A stretch of DNA of 36,113 bases, from positions 1-36,113 of the forward strand of contig VERF01000022.1 of NCBI GenBank assembly GCA_018882895.1. Reading direction: 5' to 3'. The notes beneath the pieces are model-generated. The model worked only from the letters and a program-made list of their open reading frames with translations. It was not told the DNA's origin and made no database searches. A program made the position numbers and the translations under genes. This DNA is from Candidatus Kapaibacterium sp. (GTDB lineage Bacteria; Bacteroidota; Ignavibacteria; Kapaibacteriales; Kapaibacteriaceae). Position 1 is the stretch's first letter. Each line of letters starts with the position of its first letter. This document shows, piece after piece, positions 8,882 to 17,300 of the stretch.

Positions 8882-9430
8882 ATGAGCACATTCGACGAGT
8901 ATCTCGGCGTCGTCACGCGGTCCCACGGTCTTGACGGAACGATGGTCCTGACGGACGTGGTTGCCATGCCTCGCCCCCTCCTCAGAGGGTCCGAGGTTGC
9001 CATCGGGTATAGTCGCGATTTCACCACCGTGTATCAGGTGGAAGAGTTCAGCTCAATGCCGAATCGCACAACTCTCCGGCTTCGTAGCGTCACGACGGCT
9101 GAAGCCGTCACGCCATTGATCGACCAGGCCGTCTACGCTCGGTCGGCCGATGTCGGTATCGACCAATCACAGCGCTATCGCATCGGCGATGTCGAAGGCT
9201 GCAGTGTCTTCGACGAACAGGGCTCCCTGCTCGGAACAATATCCGACGTGTGGCTCATGCCTGCTAATGATGTGTGGGTTGTGACCGCCGACGGCGGACG
9301 AACGATCCCTCTGCCAGTCATCAACGACGTGGTCCTGAATGTAGATCTGCCGAATCGTCGCATCACGGTGCGCCTTCTGCCGGGCCTTGCCGATGTGGAT
9401 TCTGCGGAAGGAGAGCGCGATGACTCCTGA
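8882..9430 (+). CDS. rimM: Ribosome maturation factor RimM
   Basis: A 182-residue protein that assists 30S subunit maturation. The N-terminal barrel opens with YLGVVTRSHGLDGTMVL (about 7-23), matching the family pattern G-x-hydrophobic-x-x-x-HG-x-x-G. The C-terminal PRC-barrel begins near GCSVFDEQGSLLGTI, contains NDVWVV, and ends in IPLPVINDVVLNVDL. The ATG at 8882 is chosen over an in-frame TTG at 8870. The end overlaps trmD by 11 bp. In most bacteria rimM sits between rpsP (S16) and trmD-rplS (L19); neither ribosomal gene is here, and the upstream neighbour is rpoD. Confidence 0.9.
   Translation: MSTFDEYLGVVTRSHGLDGTMVLTDVVAMPRPLLRGSEVAIGYSRDFTTVYQVEEFSSMPNRTTLRLRSVTTAEAVTPLIDQAVYARSADVGIDQSQRYRIGDVEGCSVFDEQGSLLGTISDVWLMPANDVWVVTADGGRTIPLPVINDVVLNVDLPNRRITVRLLPGLADVDSAEGERDDS
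9408..9413 (+). promoter_or_regulatory. Shine-Dalgarno for trmD
   Basis: AAGGAG lies inside the rimM coding region, 6 nt before the ATG at 9420. It decides the trmD start over the in-frame upstream ATG at 9387, which has no comparable site, and it shows that Shine-Dalgarno sequences are used in this genome. Confidence 0.7.
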
Positions 9431-10130
9431 GGCGCCGATCCGTATCGATATCGTCTGCGTCGTCCCACAGATCCTTGAGTCATTCATCTCAACGTCGATC
9501 GTCGGACGTGCCCGCCAAAAGGGGCTTGCCAGCATCACGTTGCATAACCTGCACGATTACGCCACCGATGCCTTCCGGCATATCGACGACACGCCATACG
9601 GCGGCGGTGCCGGAATGGTGATTCAGTGCGATCCCGTGTTTCGGTGCATCGAAGCGCTTACTGCCCAGCATGACTACGATGAGATCATCTTTCTGTGTCC
9701 GGAAGGGCACGTCCTTGATCAGAAGACCTGCAATGACCTCTCGATCAAGCGATCGATCATCCTGCTGTGTGGACATTACAAGGGCATCGACCAAAGGATC
9801 AGGGATCTGCTGGTAACGCGAGAGATCTCCGTCGGTGACTATGTGCTGACAGGGGGCGAGATCGCCGCCGCAGTTCTTACCGATGCCATCGTTCGGCTCG
9901 TTCCCGGCGTTGTGGGTGATGCCGAAAGCGTTCTTGAGGATTCCTTCATGAACGGTCTTCTGGATGCGCCACTGTACACCAAACCGGCTGACTTCCGGGG
10001 ACACAAGGTGCCGGATGTTCTATTGAGCGGCAATCATGCCATGATTCGCCAGTGGCGCAAAGAGCAGGCGCTCGAAAGAACGCGCCTGCGCCGGCCGGAC
10101 CTTCTGTCGGGTCAGGAGGACACCCCATGA
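9420..10130 (+). CDS. trmD: tRNA (guanine-N1)-methyltransferase (position 37)
   Basis: A 236-residue SPOUT-family enzyme making m1G37 in tRNA, which prevents frameshifting. Visible: the DDTPYGGGAGMV block (about 56-67), LLCGHYKGIDQR (about 115-126) and ISVGDYVLTGGE (about 136-147), which form the trefoil-knot SAM site and active site. Further along are the DSFMNGLLDAPLYTKP and VPDVLLSGNHAMIRQWR blocks. The start is set by the AAGGAG site. It overlaps rimM by 11 bp and the downstream hydrolase by 4 bp. The rplS gene that often follows trmD is missing. Confidence 0.95.
   Translation: MTPEAPIRIDIVCVVPQILESFISTSIVGRARQKGLASITLHNLHDYATDAFRHIDDTPYGGGAGMVIQCDPVFRCIEALTAQHDYDEIIFLCPEGHVLDQKTCNDLSIKRSIILLCGHYKGIDQRIRDLLVTREISVGDYVLTGGEIAAAVLTDAIVRLVPGVVGDAESVLEDSFMNGLLDAPLYTKPADFRGHKVPDVLLSGNHAMIRQWRKEQALERTRLRRPDLLSGQEDTP
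10114..10119 (+). promoter_or_regulatory. Shine-Dalgarno for the alpha/beta hydrolase
   Basis: AGGAGG near the end of trmD, 7 nt before the ATG at 10127. It supports that start rather than an upstream in-frame start that would read through trmD. Confidence 0.7.
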
Positions 10131-10987
10131 TCGTCGAATCTGTCGTCAGCGTCCCCAACAGACATGCTCGGGCGCTTCATACGACCGTGACCATTCCGAC
10201 CTCCGCCGATGGCCAATGGCCCCTAGTGGTGATTCTGCATGGACACAAGGGATTCCGCAACTACGGCTTTCTTCCGTGGATCGCTCAAGGTGTTGCCGCC
10301 AGCGATATGATTGCCATCCGAATGTGCTTCTCGCTTAACGGAATGGATAACACCTCGTGGCTGGTTCAAAGGCCCGACGACTTCGCCAGTAACACACTAA
10401 CGTGTGAGGTCGACGATGTGCATGATCTGCTGCAGCAGATCCAGACACATGATGAGTTCTCTGCACTTCGCGCTTGCTGGAACGGACGTCTTGCCATCGT
10501 GGGACACTCCCGCGGCGGAGGTATCGCTCAGGTTGCCGGACGTGAAATTGTGGAAAGTGGTTCGGAGTTTGCCAAGTGGCTCACTGTGATCGGCCTGAAT
10601 TCGGTTGGTAACTGGACGCGCTGGACGCCGCGCCAGGCGGCCGCTTGGCGTCAGGCCGGGCATGTCGAGGTCAACAATCAACGCACCGGTCAGACAGTTC
10701 GTATTGACTCCTCCTTTTTGGACGACGTCGAGAACAACGAGGCTCGACTTTCACTAACGGCCGCTGTTCAACGCCTCGATCGGCAGATGCTCTTCATTCA
10801 CGCAGCACAGGATCTTACCGTGCCGATTGCGGAGGTTCAGACCCTTGCGTCCCACGCTCCCGGTGGAGCCAACCTTGTCGTCATCGACAACACAACGCAC
10901 ACATTTGGGATGACACATCCCGTCGAGCGCATCACATCCGGCTTTTTAGATGCCTTCACCCACATCATTGATCGAATTGGTCAGTAA
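10127..10987 (+). CDS. Alpha/beta hydrolase (dienelactone hydrolase/acyl esterase-like)
   Basis: A 286-residue protein with an alpha/beta hydrolase core. VVILHGHKGF (about 34-43) supplies the oxyanion-hole loop. GHSRGGG contains the nucleophile Ser128. HAAQDLTVPI contains the probable acid Asp229, and the His of NTTHTFG (258) completes the triad. No signal peptide is seen, so it is probably cytoplasmic. Substrate unknown; the lid region of about 140-215 shows no family-specific feature I recognise. It is translationally coupled to trmD (ATGA overlap), so it probably follows trmD expression, but the sequence gives no functional link to tRNA modification. Confidence 0.83.
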   Translation: MIVESVVSVPNRHARALHTTVTIPTSADGQWPLVVILHGHKGFRNYGFLPWIAQGVAASDMIAIRMCFSLNGMDNTSWLVQRPDDFASNTLTCEVDDVHDLLQQIQTHDEFSALRACWNGRLAIVGHSRGGGIAQVAGREIVESGSEFAKWLTVIGLNSVGNWTRWTPRQAAAWRQAGHVEVNNQRTGQTVRIDSSFLDDVENNEARLSLTAAVQRLDRQMLFIHAAQDLTVPIAEVQTLASHAPGGANLVVIDNTTHTFGMTHPVERITSGFLDAFTHIIDRIGQ

Positions 10988-10992
10988 GGAAT

Positions 10993-11424
10993 ATGCACTT
11001 GCGTCGCACCATCGCCATGACGGCATTAACCATCGCTCTTTCGGGTTGCGAGCTCTTCGTGATCGGAACGAGCACACGACGCCCGACCGTCATTGAGCGA
11101 AGTCAGCGCTCGTCCGCCGGAGTAGTGCATGTCTTCAAGGCTGAGATCGACAGCGGTAACACCACAGCAGCAACGGAGCTCATGGTAAGCGGCTCGGGTC
11201 GCCCCCTGCTTGCCGTTGAGAAGTACGAGCTGGCCGACGATCTTGTTCGCTGGCGATCGGTGATGGCAGGCATCCCGATCTCGGAGACGCGTATTGACAC
11301 GGTCTCGGAATCGGTCCACGATGTGACGATCACGTTGGACTACATCCGCAAGATGCAGTTTGGTACGCTTCGCAAGGATGGGCAGTGGTGGATCACGAAG
11401 ATCACCGACCTGCGCAGAAAGTGA
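10993..11424 (+). CDS. Small lipoprotein of unknown function
   Basis: A 143-residue protein with a type II signal peptide: basic n-region (HLRR), hydrophobic stretch, and lipobox LSGC with Cys19 as the lipidation site. The mature part is about 125 residues with a predicted alpha+beta look, including an EYELADDLVRWRSVMAGI-like helix (about 76-93) and strands ending in GQWWITKITDLRRK. The pattern recalls NTF2-like/DUF4878-type lipoproteins, but that is a guess. The gene starts 5 bp after the hydrolase stop, with AAGGA overlapping that stop, so it is the last gene of the rimM-trmD transcript. Confidence 0.75.
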   Translation: MHLRRTIAMTALTIALSGCELFVIGTSTRRPTVIERSQRSSAGVVHVFKAEIDSGNTTAATELMVSGSGRPLLAVEKYELADDLVRWRSVMAGIPISETRIDTVSESVHDVTITLDYIRKMQFGTLRKDGQWWITKITDLRRK

Positions 11425-11456
11425 ACTTCGCCGTGGGGCACAGCGGCGTCGGTTCA
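11422..11456. terminator. Imperfect stem-loop between convergent genes
   Basis: TGAAC (11422-11426) pairs with GTTCA (11452-11456), and inside it CGCCG (11429-11433) pairs with CGGCG (11444-11448) around a 10-nt loop. The structure starts in the lipoprotein stop codon and ends 15 bp before the stop of the convergent BNR gene. No U-tract follows on either strand, so termination function is uncertain. Confidence 0.35.
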
Positions 11457-11471
11457 ACTTGTGAAAGACGA

Positions 11472-12809
11472 TCAGCGAACGACGGCGACCGGGATAGTTC
11501 GCACGCCGCCCTGTGAGCGCACAACCGCAGAATACATGCCCGAAGGCAGATTGTCCGTCGACAGCCACAGCGTAGTGACCGTCGCCGGATCCGTCATCGT
11601 GGAATGCGTCGGAAGAACACTCCGTCCGGATGCGTCGATAAGATCGACCTCGACCTGGCCGACGACGTTTGCACCAAGTTCTACTCGAAGTCGATCAGAA
11701 GCCGGATTCGGGTAGGCCAAAGCCTGCAATGATGACGGGATCTCGTTAACCGATGTCACGCCCGGATGGCGCATGACGAAACCAGAGATCGGAGCAATGT
11801 ACTCGGCACCATCCGAGGCAATGATAACAGAAGAGGCTGCGCCGTCATCGCCCTCAAAGCCATCCTTGATGGCGGTCCACGTAGCACCGTAATCGGTGCT
11901 GAGAAATGGTCCGGAGGCCTTTTCGAGCGTAGCCCAGATGCGGCCACTTTTTCCAACCACGATCGAGCTGATTCGATTGTTTGTGATATCCCGATTGTCC
12001 CAGCCACTGGTAAGATAGGTCCATGATTCCCCATCGTTGGTGGACTTCATCACCACCGCATTGGGTGTGCGGGTCGAACCCGGCAGTGCATTACGGCCAA
12101 CATACAGATGACCCTTTTCATCGAACGCTGCCGACTTGAACGTATCGTCGCTCTCGCCCGATGAAGCGTCCGTGTCGATACGACGCCAGCTTCCTCCACG
12201 ATCGGTCGTGCGATAGAGGCCCTTGTTATAATTGACCAGCACAAAGAGCTTGTCGGAGTTCGGCGTCATGAACACACCAAAGATCGACGAGGCCTGCGTA
12301 GGAATGTTCGAACGGGATACATCCGTGAATGTCTCGCCGCCATCCTCCGAGATTCGCATGAACATGGCCGTCGGTCCGCCGTCATATGCGGCAAACACTG
12401 TCAGCTTGCCGGACGATTGACGCTTGAGGTCAACAAAGAAACGACCTGTCGCAGAGACATTGTTGATATTCAGATTCAGCAGCTTCCACGTCTCGCCGTT
12501 ATCGTCGGACCGCATGATACCCTTGCCATAGACTGCGGCGTAGAGGACATCATTCGGGGCCACGCGAATCTGCGAGATCGTCGTAAAGTTGATGCCATCA
12601 AAGATCCCGTTGTCGAACGGCTCCCAATTCAGCCCACCGTCAGTGGTACGATAGACCTTGCTGAACGCAGTGCCGGCAAATACATGCCCCTTGGAGTTGG
12701 TTGCAAGACACACCGTTGGCGCCGATGGGCCGGTAGTCTGAACCCAATACTGTGCATGAGCGCTGATTGTGAGGATGACAGTGCAGACAGCGAGTCGGAA
12801 GAAGGTCAT
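11472..12809 (-). CDS. Secreted Asp-box (BNR/sortilin-like) repeat protein with T9SS sorting domain
   Basis: A 445-residue secreted protein with signal peptide MTFFRLAVCTVILTISAHA (1-19). The body holds about six Asp-box repeats of the form S/T-x-D-x-G-x-x-W, for example RTTDGGLNWEPF, RSDDNGETWKLL, RTTDRGGSWRRI, KSTNDGESWTYL and LSTDYGATWTAI. These indicate a beta-propeller. The last 85 or so residues (AYPNPASDRLRVEL ... LPSGMYSAVV ... VAVVR) are a type A T9SS C-terminal sorting domain, so it should be exported across the outer membrane and held at or released from the surface. Such propellers bind glycans or proteins in some families, but no glycosidase catalytic residues are evident. It is divergent from mpl. 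Confidence 0.88.
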   Translation of the reverse strand: MTFFRLAVCTVILTISAHAQYWVQTTGPSAPTVCLATNSKGHVFAGTAFSKVYRTTDGGLNWEPFDNGIFDGINFTTISQIRVAPNDVLYAAVYGKGIMRSDDNGETWKLLNLNINNVSATGRFFVDLKRQSSGKLTVFAAYDGGPTAMFMRISEDGGETFTDVSRSNIPTQASSIFGVFMTPNSDKLFVLVNYNKGLYRTTDRGGSWRRIDTDASSGESDDTFKSAAFDEKGHLYVGRNALPGSTRTPNAVVMKSTNDGESWTYLTSGWDNRDITNNRISSIVVGKSGRIWATLEKASGPFLSTDYGATWTAIKDGFEGDDGAASSVIIASDGAEYIAPISGFVMRHPGVTSVNEIPSSLQALAYPNPASDRLRVELGANVVGQVEVDLIDASGRSVLPTHSTMTDPATVTTLWLSTDNLPSGMYSAVVRSQGGVRTIPVAVVR

Positions 12810-12855
12810 GGTCGCCCCTTAGCAGATGTTCGACGCACCGCCATGCGCGGTCGCG

Positions 12856-12863
12856 TATGTTTG
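12856..12863 (+). promoter_or_regulatory. Candidate -7 promoter element for mpl
   Basis: TATGTTTG, an exact TAnnTTTG match on the plus strand, 40 bp upstream of the mpl ATG. A TTCG at 12829-12832 is a weak -33 candidate with long spacing (23 bp). Confidence 0.45.
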
Positions 12864-12870
12864 CTGACAC

Positions 12871-12878
12871 CAAAGTTA
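12871..12878 (-). promoter_or_regulatory. Candidate -7 promoter element for the BNR T9SS gene
   Basis: The minus strand reads TAACTTTG, an exact TAnnTTTG match, about 61 bp upstream of the ATG at 12809. It lies 7 bp from the oppositely oriented mpl element, so the two promoters are nearly back to back. Confidence 0.5.
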
Positions 12879-12890
12879 CCACTTTTCGGA

Positions 12891-12903
12891 GAGTCGGCGA
12901 CTC
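12891..12903. repeat. Inverted repeat abutting the mpl start codon
   Basis: GAGTC-GGC-GACTC, a perfect 5-bp palindrome with a 3-bp centre, ends at the base before the mpl ATG and lies 12 bp upstream of the BNR promoter element. It could be an operator or an mRNA hairpin that affects mpl translation; it partly overlaps the only Shine-Dalgarno-like purines (GGAGA). Confidence 0.5.
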
Positions 12904-14337
12904 ATGCACATTCACTTCACGGGTATCGGCGGAACCGCCATGGGCTCTGTCGCAGTGGCCTGCCGAATGCAGGGACACACCGTCACCGGCAGTGATGGGC
13001 CGGTCTATGAACCAATGCGATCTGTGCTTGATACAGCCGGCATTGAACGTCGAGAATCCTTTGATGCGGATATCCTCATGCAGGAGCAACCCGATCTTGT
13101 GGTGATCGGCAACGCCATAAGCCGAGGGAATCCGGAACTGGAGGCAGTTCTTGATCGCCGACTGGAGATGACTTCAATGGCCGAACTGGTGGGCCGCCTG
13201 TTCATCTCGCGCAACACTTCGATCGTCTGCTGCGGCACACATGGCAAGACCACAACGTCGAGCATTGCCGCCTGGCTGCTCGAGCATGCCGGTCGCTCTC
13301 CGGGCTTTCTCATAGGGGGCGTACCGGGCAACTTCAACGTGGGATGTCGTCCGGTACCGGAGGGCATTCACGACACACACGCCGGCGTGTTCGTCAGCGA
13401 AGGAGATGAATACGACACGGCGTTCTTCGATAAGCGCAGCAAGTTCGTGCATTACCGGCCGACGATCGCCGTGATCAACAACCTCGAGTTCGACCATGCC
13501 GACATCTTCGATGATCTGGAAGCGATCGTGCGAAGCTTCAAGCAGCTGGTCCGAATCGTTCCGTCTTCGGGCGTGGTCCTGGTCAACGGCGATGATGCCA
13601 ATGCCATGCGCGCAGCCGCCGGTAGTCCGACACGTGTCGAAACCGTCGGTTTAGATGAATCTGCCACGTGGCGCATTCATGATGTGACCGAGCAAGGTGA
13701 CGAGACATCCTGGGGTCTTTCCTACAACGACACGTCGTATGGACATTTCACCATCGCCATGCCGGGCTTGCACAACGTGCGCAACGCCACGATGGCAATC
13801 GCATCAACGTATCATGCTGGTCTGAACGCCCATGAACAGCAGCTGGCCATGCCGGCCTTCGTCCCTCCAAAGCGACGTCTTGAAGTCCTCGGCACATGGC
13901 AAGGGGCTCACGTGATCGATGACTTTGCTCATCATCCGACGGCCATTGCCGCCACGATCGGCGCTCTTCGACAGAAGTATCCAGCGGCACGAATTCATGT
14001 GGTCTTTGAGCCTCGTTCCAACACCACCACGCGCAATTTCTTCCAGAAGGAGCTGGCCGATTGCTTTCAGGGGGCTTTCTCGGTGTGCTTCGGACCTGTG
14101 AATCGTCCGGAGCGGTATGCAGAGAATGAGCGCCTTGACACTTCGCGTCTGGTGCAGGACGTGCAGCAATCCGGTGCGGTCGCCCTATCCATCAGCGCCG
14201 ATAGATCGTCAGATCCGTCTTGGGGTGCAGATGTGGTGAGTTTCCTTACGTCAATGGTCTCGGCCGGAGACGTCGTTGCGATTCTCAGCAACGGCAATGT
14301 TGGCGGTTTGAGGCAGATGCTCGTCAGCCAGGGGTAA
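12904..14337 (+). CDS. mpl: UDP-N-acetylmuramate:L-Ala-gamma-D-Glu-meso-DAP ligase (Mpl)
   Basis: A 477-residue Mur ligase that reattaches the recycled murein tripeptide to UDP-MurNAc. The N-terminal UDP-binding Rossmann fold begins HIHFTGIGGTAMGSVA; the ATP P-loop is GTHGKTTT (111-118). The EGDEYDTAFFDKRSKF block (166-181) and INNLEFDHADIF (191-202) are specific to Mpl, where MurC differs. The PGLHNVRNATMAIA block and the C-terminal DFAHHPTAI and FEPRSNTTTRN elements complete the three domains. No murA-G cluster is adjacent. The ORF is intact and slightly longer than typical (about 450). It converges on the subtilase gene with only 5 bp between the two stop codons. Confidence 0.92.
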   Translation: MHIHFTGIGGTAMGSVAVACRMQGHTVTGSDGPVYEPMRSVLDTAGIERRESFDADILMQEQPDLVVIGNAISRGNPELEAVLDRRLEMTSMAELVGRLFISRNTSIVCCGTHGKTTTSSIAAWLLEHAGRSPGFLIGGVPGNFNVGCRPVPEGIHDTHAGVFVSEGDEYDTAFFDKRSKFVHYRPTIAVINNLEFDHADIFDDLEAIVRSFKQLVRIVPSSGVVLVNGDDANAMRAAAGSPTRVETVGLDESATWRIHDVTEQGDETSWGLSYNDTSYGHFTIAMPGLHNVRNATMAIASTYHAGLNAHEQQLAMPAFVPPKRRLEVLGTWQGAHVIDDFAHHPTAIAATIGALRQKYPAARIHVVFEPRSNTTTRNFFQKELADCFQGAFSVCFGPVNRPERYAENERLDTSRLVQDVQQSGAVALSISADRSSDPSWGADVVSFLTSMVSAGDVVAILSNGNVGGLRQMLVSQG

Positions 14338-14350
14338 GCCCCTTACCTCT
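14330..14350. terminator. Stem-loop spanning two convergent stop codons
   Basis: AGGGGTAAG, a CCC loop, then CTTACCTCT form a nine-pair stem with one G-U wobble. The stem contains the mpl TAA and the subtilase TAA. No T-run follows on either side, so it is a candidate bidirectional 3' end or mRNA-stabilising hairpin, not a classical intrinsic terminator. Confidence 0.4.
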
Positions 14351-17300
14351 CGATCCAGACCTTTCGAAGAACGGGGCCCGTTGACTCGTTGGCGGTGTCG
14401 GCCACGCGCACATAGTAGAGTCCCGGCACCAGATTGCGTCCATCGGGCAGACGCAGGTCCCACACGATACCACCAACACCGGAGGTGGTCTCAAGGCGCG
14501 TTAGCGAAGAGAATGCGGCATCGAGGACTTCAACACTGGCCGAGCTTGGCAGACCTGCGATGGTCAGAGTTGAATGCTGACCCAGACGCAGTGGCTGCGG
14601 ATAGGCATAGACGGATTCGAGGTCCGATGCTACGACCGCAAAGAGCAGCGTCGCTCCGGGTCCGGTGGTCATGCGTGCGCCGGTAGGCGCACTGACACCT
14701 GTGGCGGTGACGGAGTACGATACACCGCGTGGCTCCAATGGTGCGTCCTCTGCCAGCTGCAGGCGCACGGTCCGTTCGTCAACCGATGAAGCAGAGATAA
14801 TGCGACCGGCCGGAGCAAGTCGGTAGTTGCCTGCCACCGTGCTGCTTGCATCGACCGGCTCACTGAAGGTGAGCAGGAGCTGGCGCATTGACTCGACGCG
14901 CACCGACGCAAGCGTGATCTCAGGCTGACGTGCTCCATCCGGCACGATACGAAGAAGCAAGAGCGTATCGGAAAGCCCCCTGCCTTGATCATCGCGAAGA
15001 CCGCTGACGCTGACGCGCAGTGTGTCGGTGATCGACGAGGGCGGGAAGCTCACAAGCACGTCGCGCAGCGACCTCGCCACGGCCGATGAAGCGTCGCCTA
15101 TGTGCTCTCGGCCGACATCAACGAGCTTGAAACTTGATCGCATCATGCCGCGCATGTCGAGGTCTGCCGATGATGTCAGGCGAACATGAGCGCCGGCACG
15201 AACCTCCGAAAGCGTGATACTATCGCGGTCCAATGCCAAGTACGTATTGCCATCGCGACGAAACACGGTCACGACATTCGACGGCGCAGAGATCACACCC
15301 GTTGCGGTATCGAGGTGACGTACGCGGTAGCGCAGAACAGGAGCGCTCATCGCAGCTGCATCGAACGTGTAGAACCGACCTTTCATCACCGTATCGATCG
15401 GCTGGAATGGGGCTGATGGTTCTGCCTGCTCAATGATCGTGATCGGCCCTGGCAAAATCACTTCACTGAAATGAACCCAGTCGAGACGGACACTGTCTCC
15501 CACCCAAATCGAGCGAAGTGATCGTGGGGCTTCGTTCTCAACCGATAGCGCCTCCGTAAAAGCAAATGAGGTCATGGCGCCGATCTCGGCAACGGTCACG
15601 CCATATCCCAGTTCATTGCGGCCGTTCCCATCAAAATCGTATGCAAGAAACCGTGGCGACGCAACGTCGGGGATGTATCTCTTGCAGACAATATCTTCTT
15701 GCTCCTTCCCGGTTGAAGCGCCAAACACGTACAGTCGGGGAAAGGCGCACACGATGATCTCAGCACCCGGCAGACTGTCGAGATCAGCAGCACCCAGCCC
15801 GTTGCGGAAGCCCATACCGTAGCGCACACCGGCGATGTTTTGAAACCAGCGCAGAGAAAGACTTCCGGCCGACCTTGACACAGACGACACCAGGTAGGTC
15901 CACAGTGAGGGTCCGTAATCTCCGTTGGCATCGGCCTCAATATTGTCAGGAACCCCGTGAATGATATCAGGTACTCGGTCGCCATCCACATCAGCCGAAG
16001 CGACGTAGCCCGAGCCCCCTGCTCCGGGCTCGGTATATGAGTATGAGACGACAAACTTCTCGTCGCGCCACTCTCCCACTACCAGATCACCATCCGTGTC
16101 ACCAAAGGCCACTTCCATGCGTCCGTCCGCATCGAAGTCGCCGGTGGCAATGCTTATCTCATCCACCCTATTGCGCGCGTTGCCGGGCTCGGGAGGGGTC
16201 TCGTTGCGGATCGATCCCAGGGTCCGGAAGGTTGACTCCTTGTAGGTCAGCACAAGGCATGAATCATCGGCCAAGGCAAGGATCTCTTCACGGCCATCGC
16301 CGTCAATGTCGGCCATTCCGGCAGCATTGAGTCCGCTGAGTGTATCGGCATAGATGACCGATCCGAAGGGGCTTCCACCAACCTCATTCTGTTCGACGAG
16401 GACGACCATGCCGACCGAATGCAGAAGAAGCTCCAAGCGGCCATTGCCGTTGGCATCACCAAGGGCACGGGGGATGTACACGTCGGGAATGGAATCACGT
16501 GTGATCCATTGTCCGTCCACAAACTGCCGCGTGACCACGCCGCCAAACGTCCCGCGCGACAGGTCGTTCATCACCACCGTCGGTCGTCCGTCACGGTAGA
16601 TATCTCGTACGTCGTTCAGCACATAGCCGCTCCATGGAGCCGTGCCGGCAGACCTCCACTGAGCATCGGCACCGGCGGCCAATGTGGGTATCCTGAGCCG
16701 AATGGTCGAATCAACGGCTGCACCAACCTCGGGCCGACATCGAACGAGGAAACGTCGCCCACCCGCTTGCCCGGACGGCAACGCGATCGTGTCGGGCAGA
16801 ACTATGAAGTGCACGCGTGAGCGTCTCGAAGACTGCGCTAGCGCCGGCCCCAGAGGGCGCAGTTCATCAAGCACCTCGCACTGGCACGGTCGCGCGGCTC
16901 TGATGGTCATCACGATGTTTCTTCGATCGGTCACCCAGGCTCGTTCCCAATCGATGGACAATTGCCTGAAGTCTGCCGAGTCAACAAGACGCAGACGCCG
17001 GAACACATCAACGAAGCGACCATCACTGCTGCGTACGCGCATTCGAAGGGTCACCACCTGACTGTCGCTCTTTGGCAGTCGCACGCGTGCCAGCAGACCA
17101 TCGCGCACCGCAGTCGTAGAGCTCGTGAGGCTCGTCCACGCCTCCGGCCTCAGGCCCTCGCCCCAGGCGATATCGGAGCCATCAAAGCTGGCCAGCATGC
17201 TGCTGCCCCGCACCTCGATCTCGGGCGTCTTGGCTGGGTCGATCTCAATCTCATTACGAGGTGAGGTGATCTCCACCCGGCTCAACGGTCCATCCTCCAG

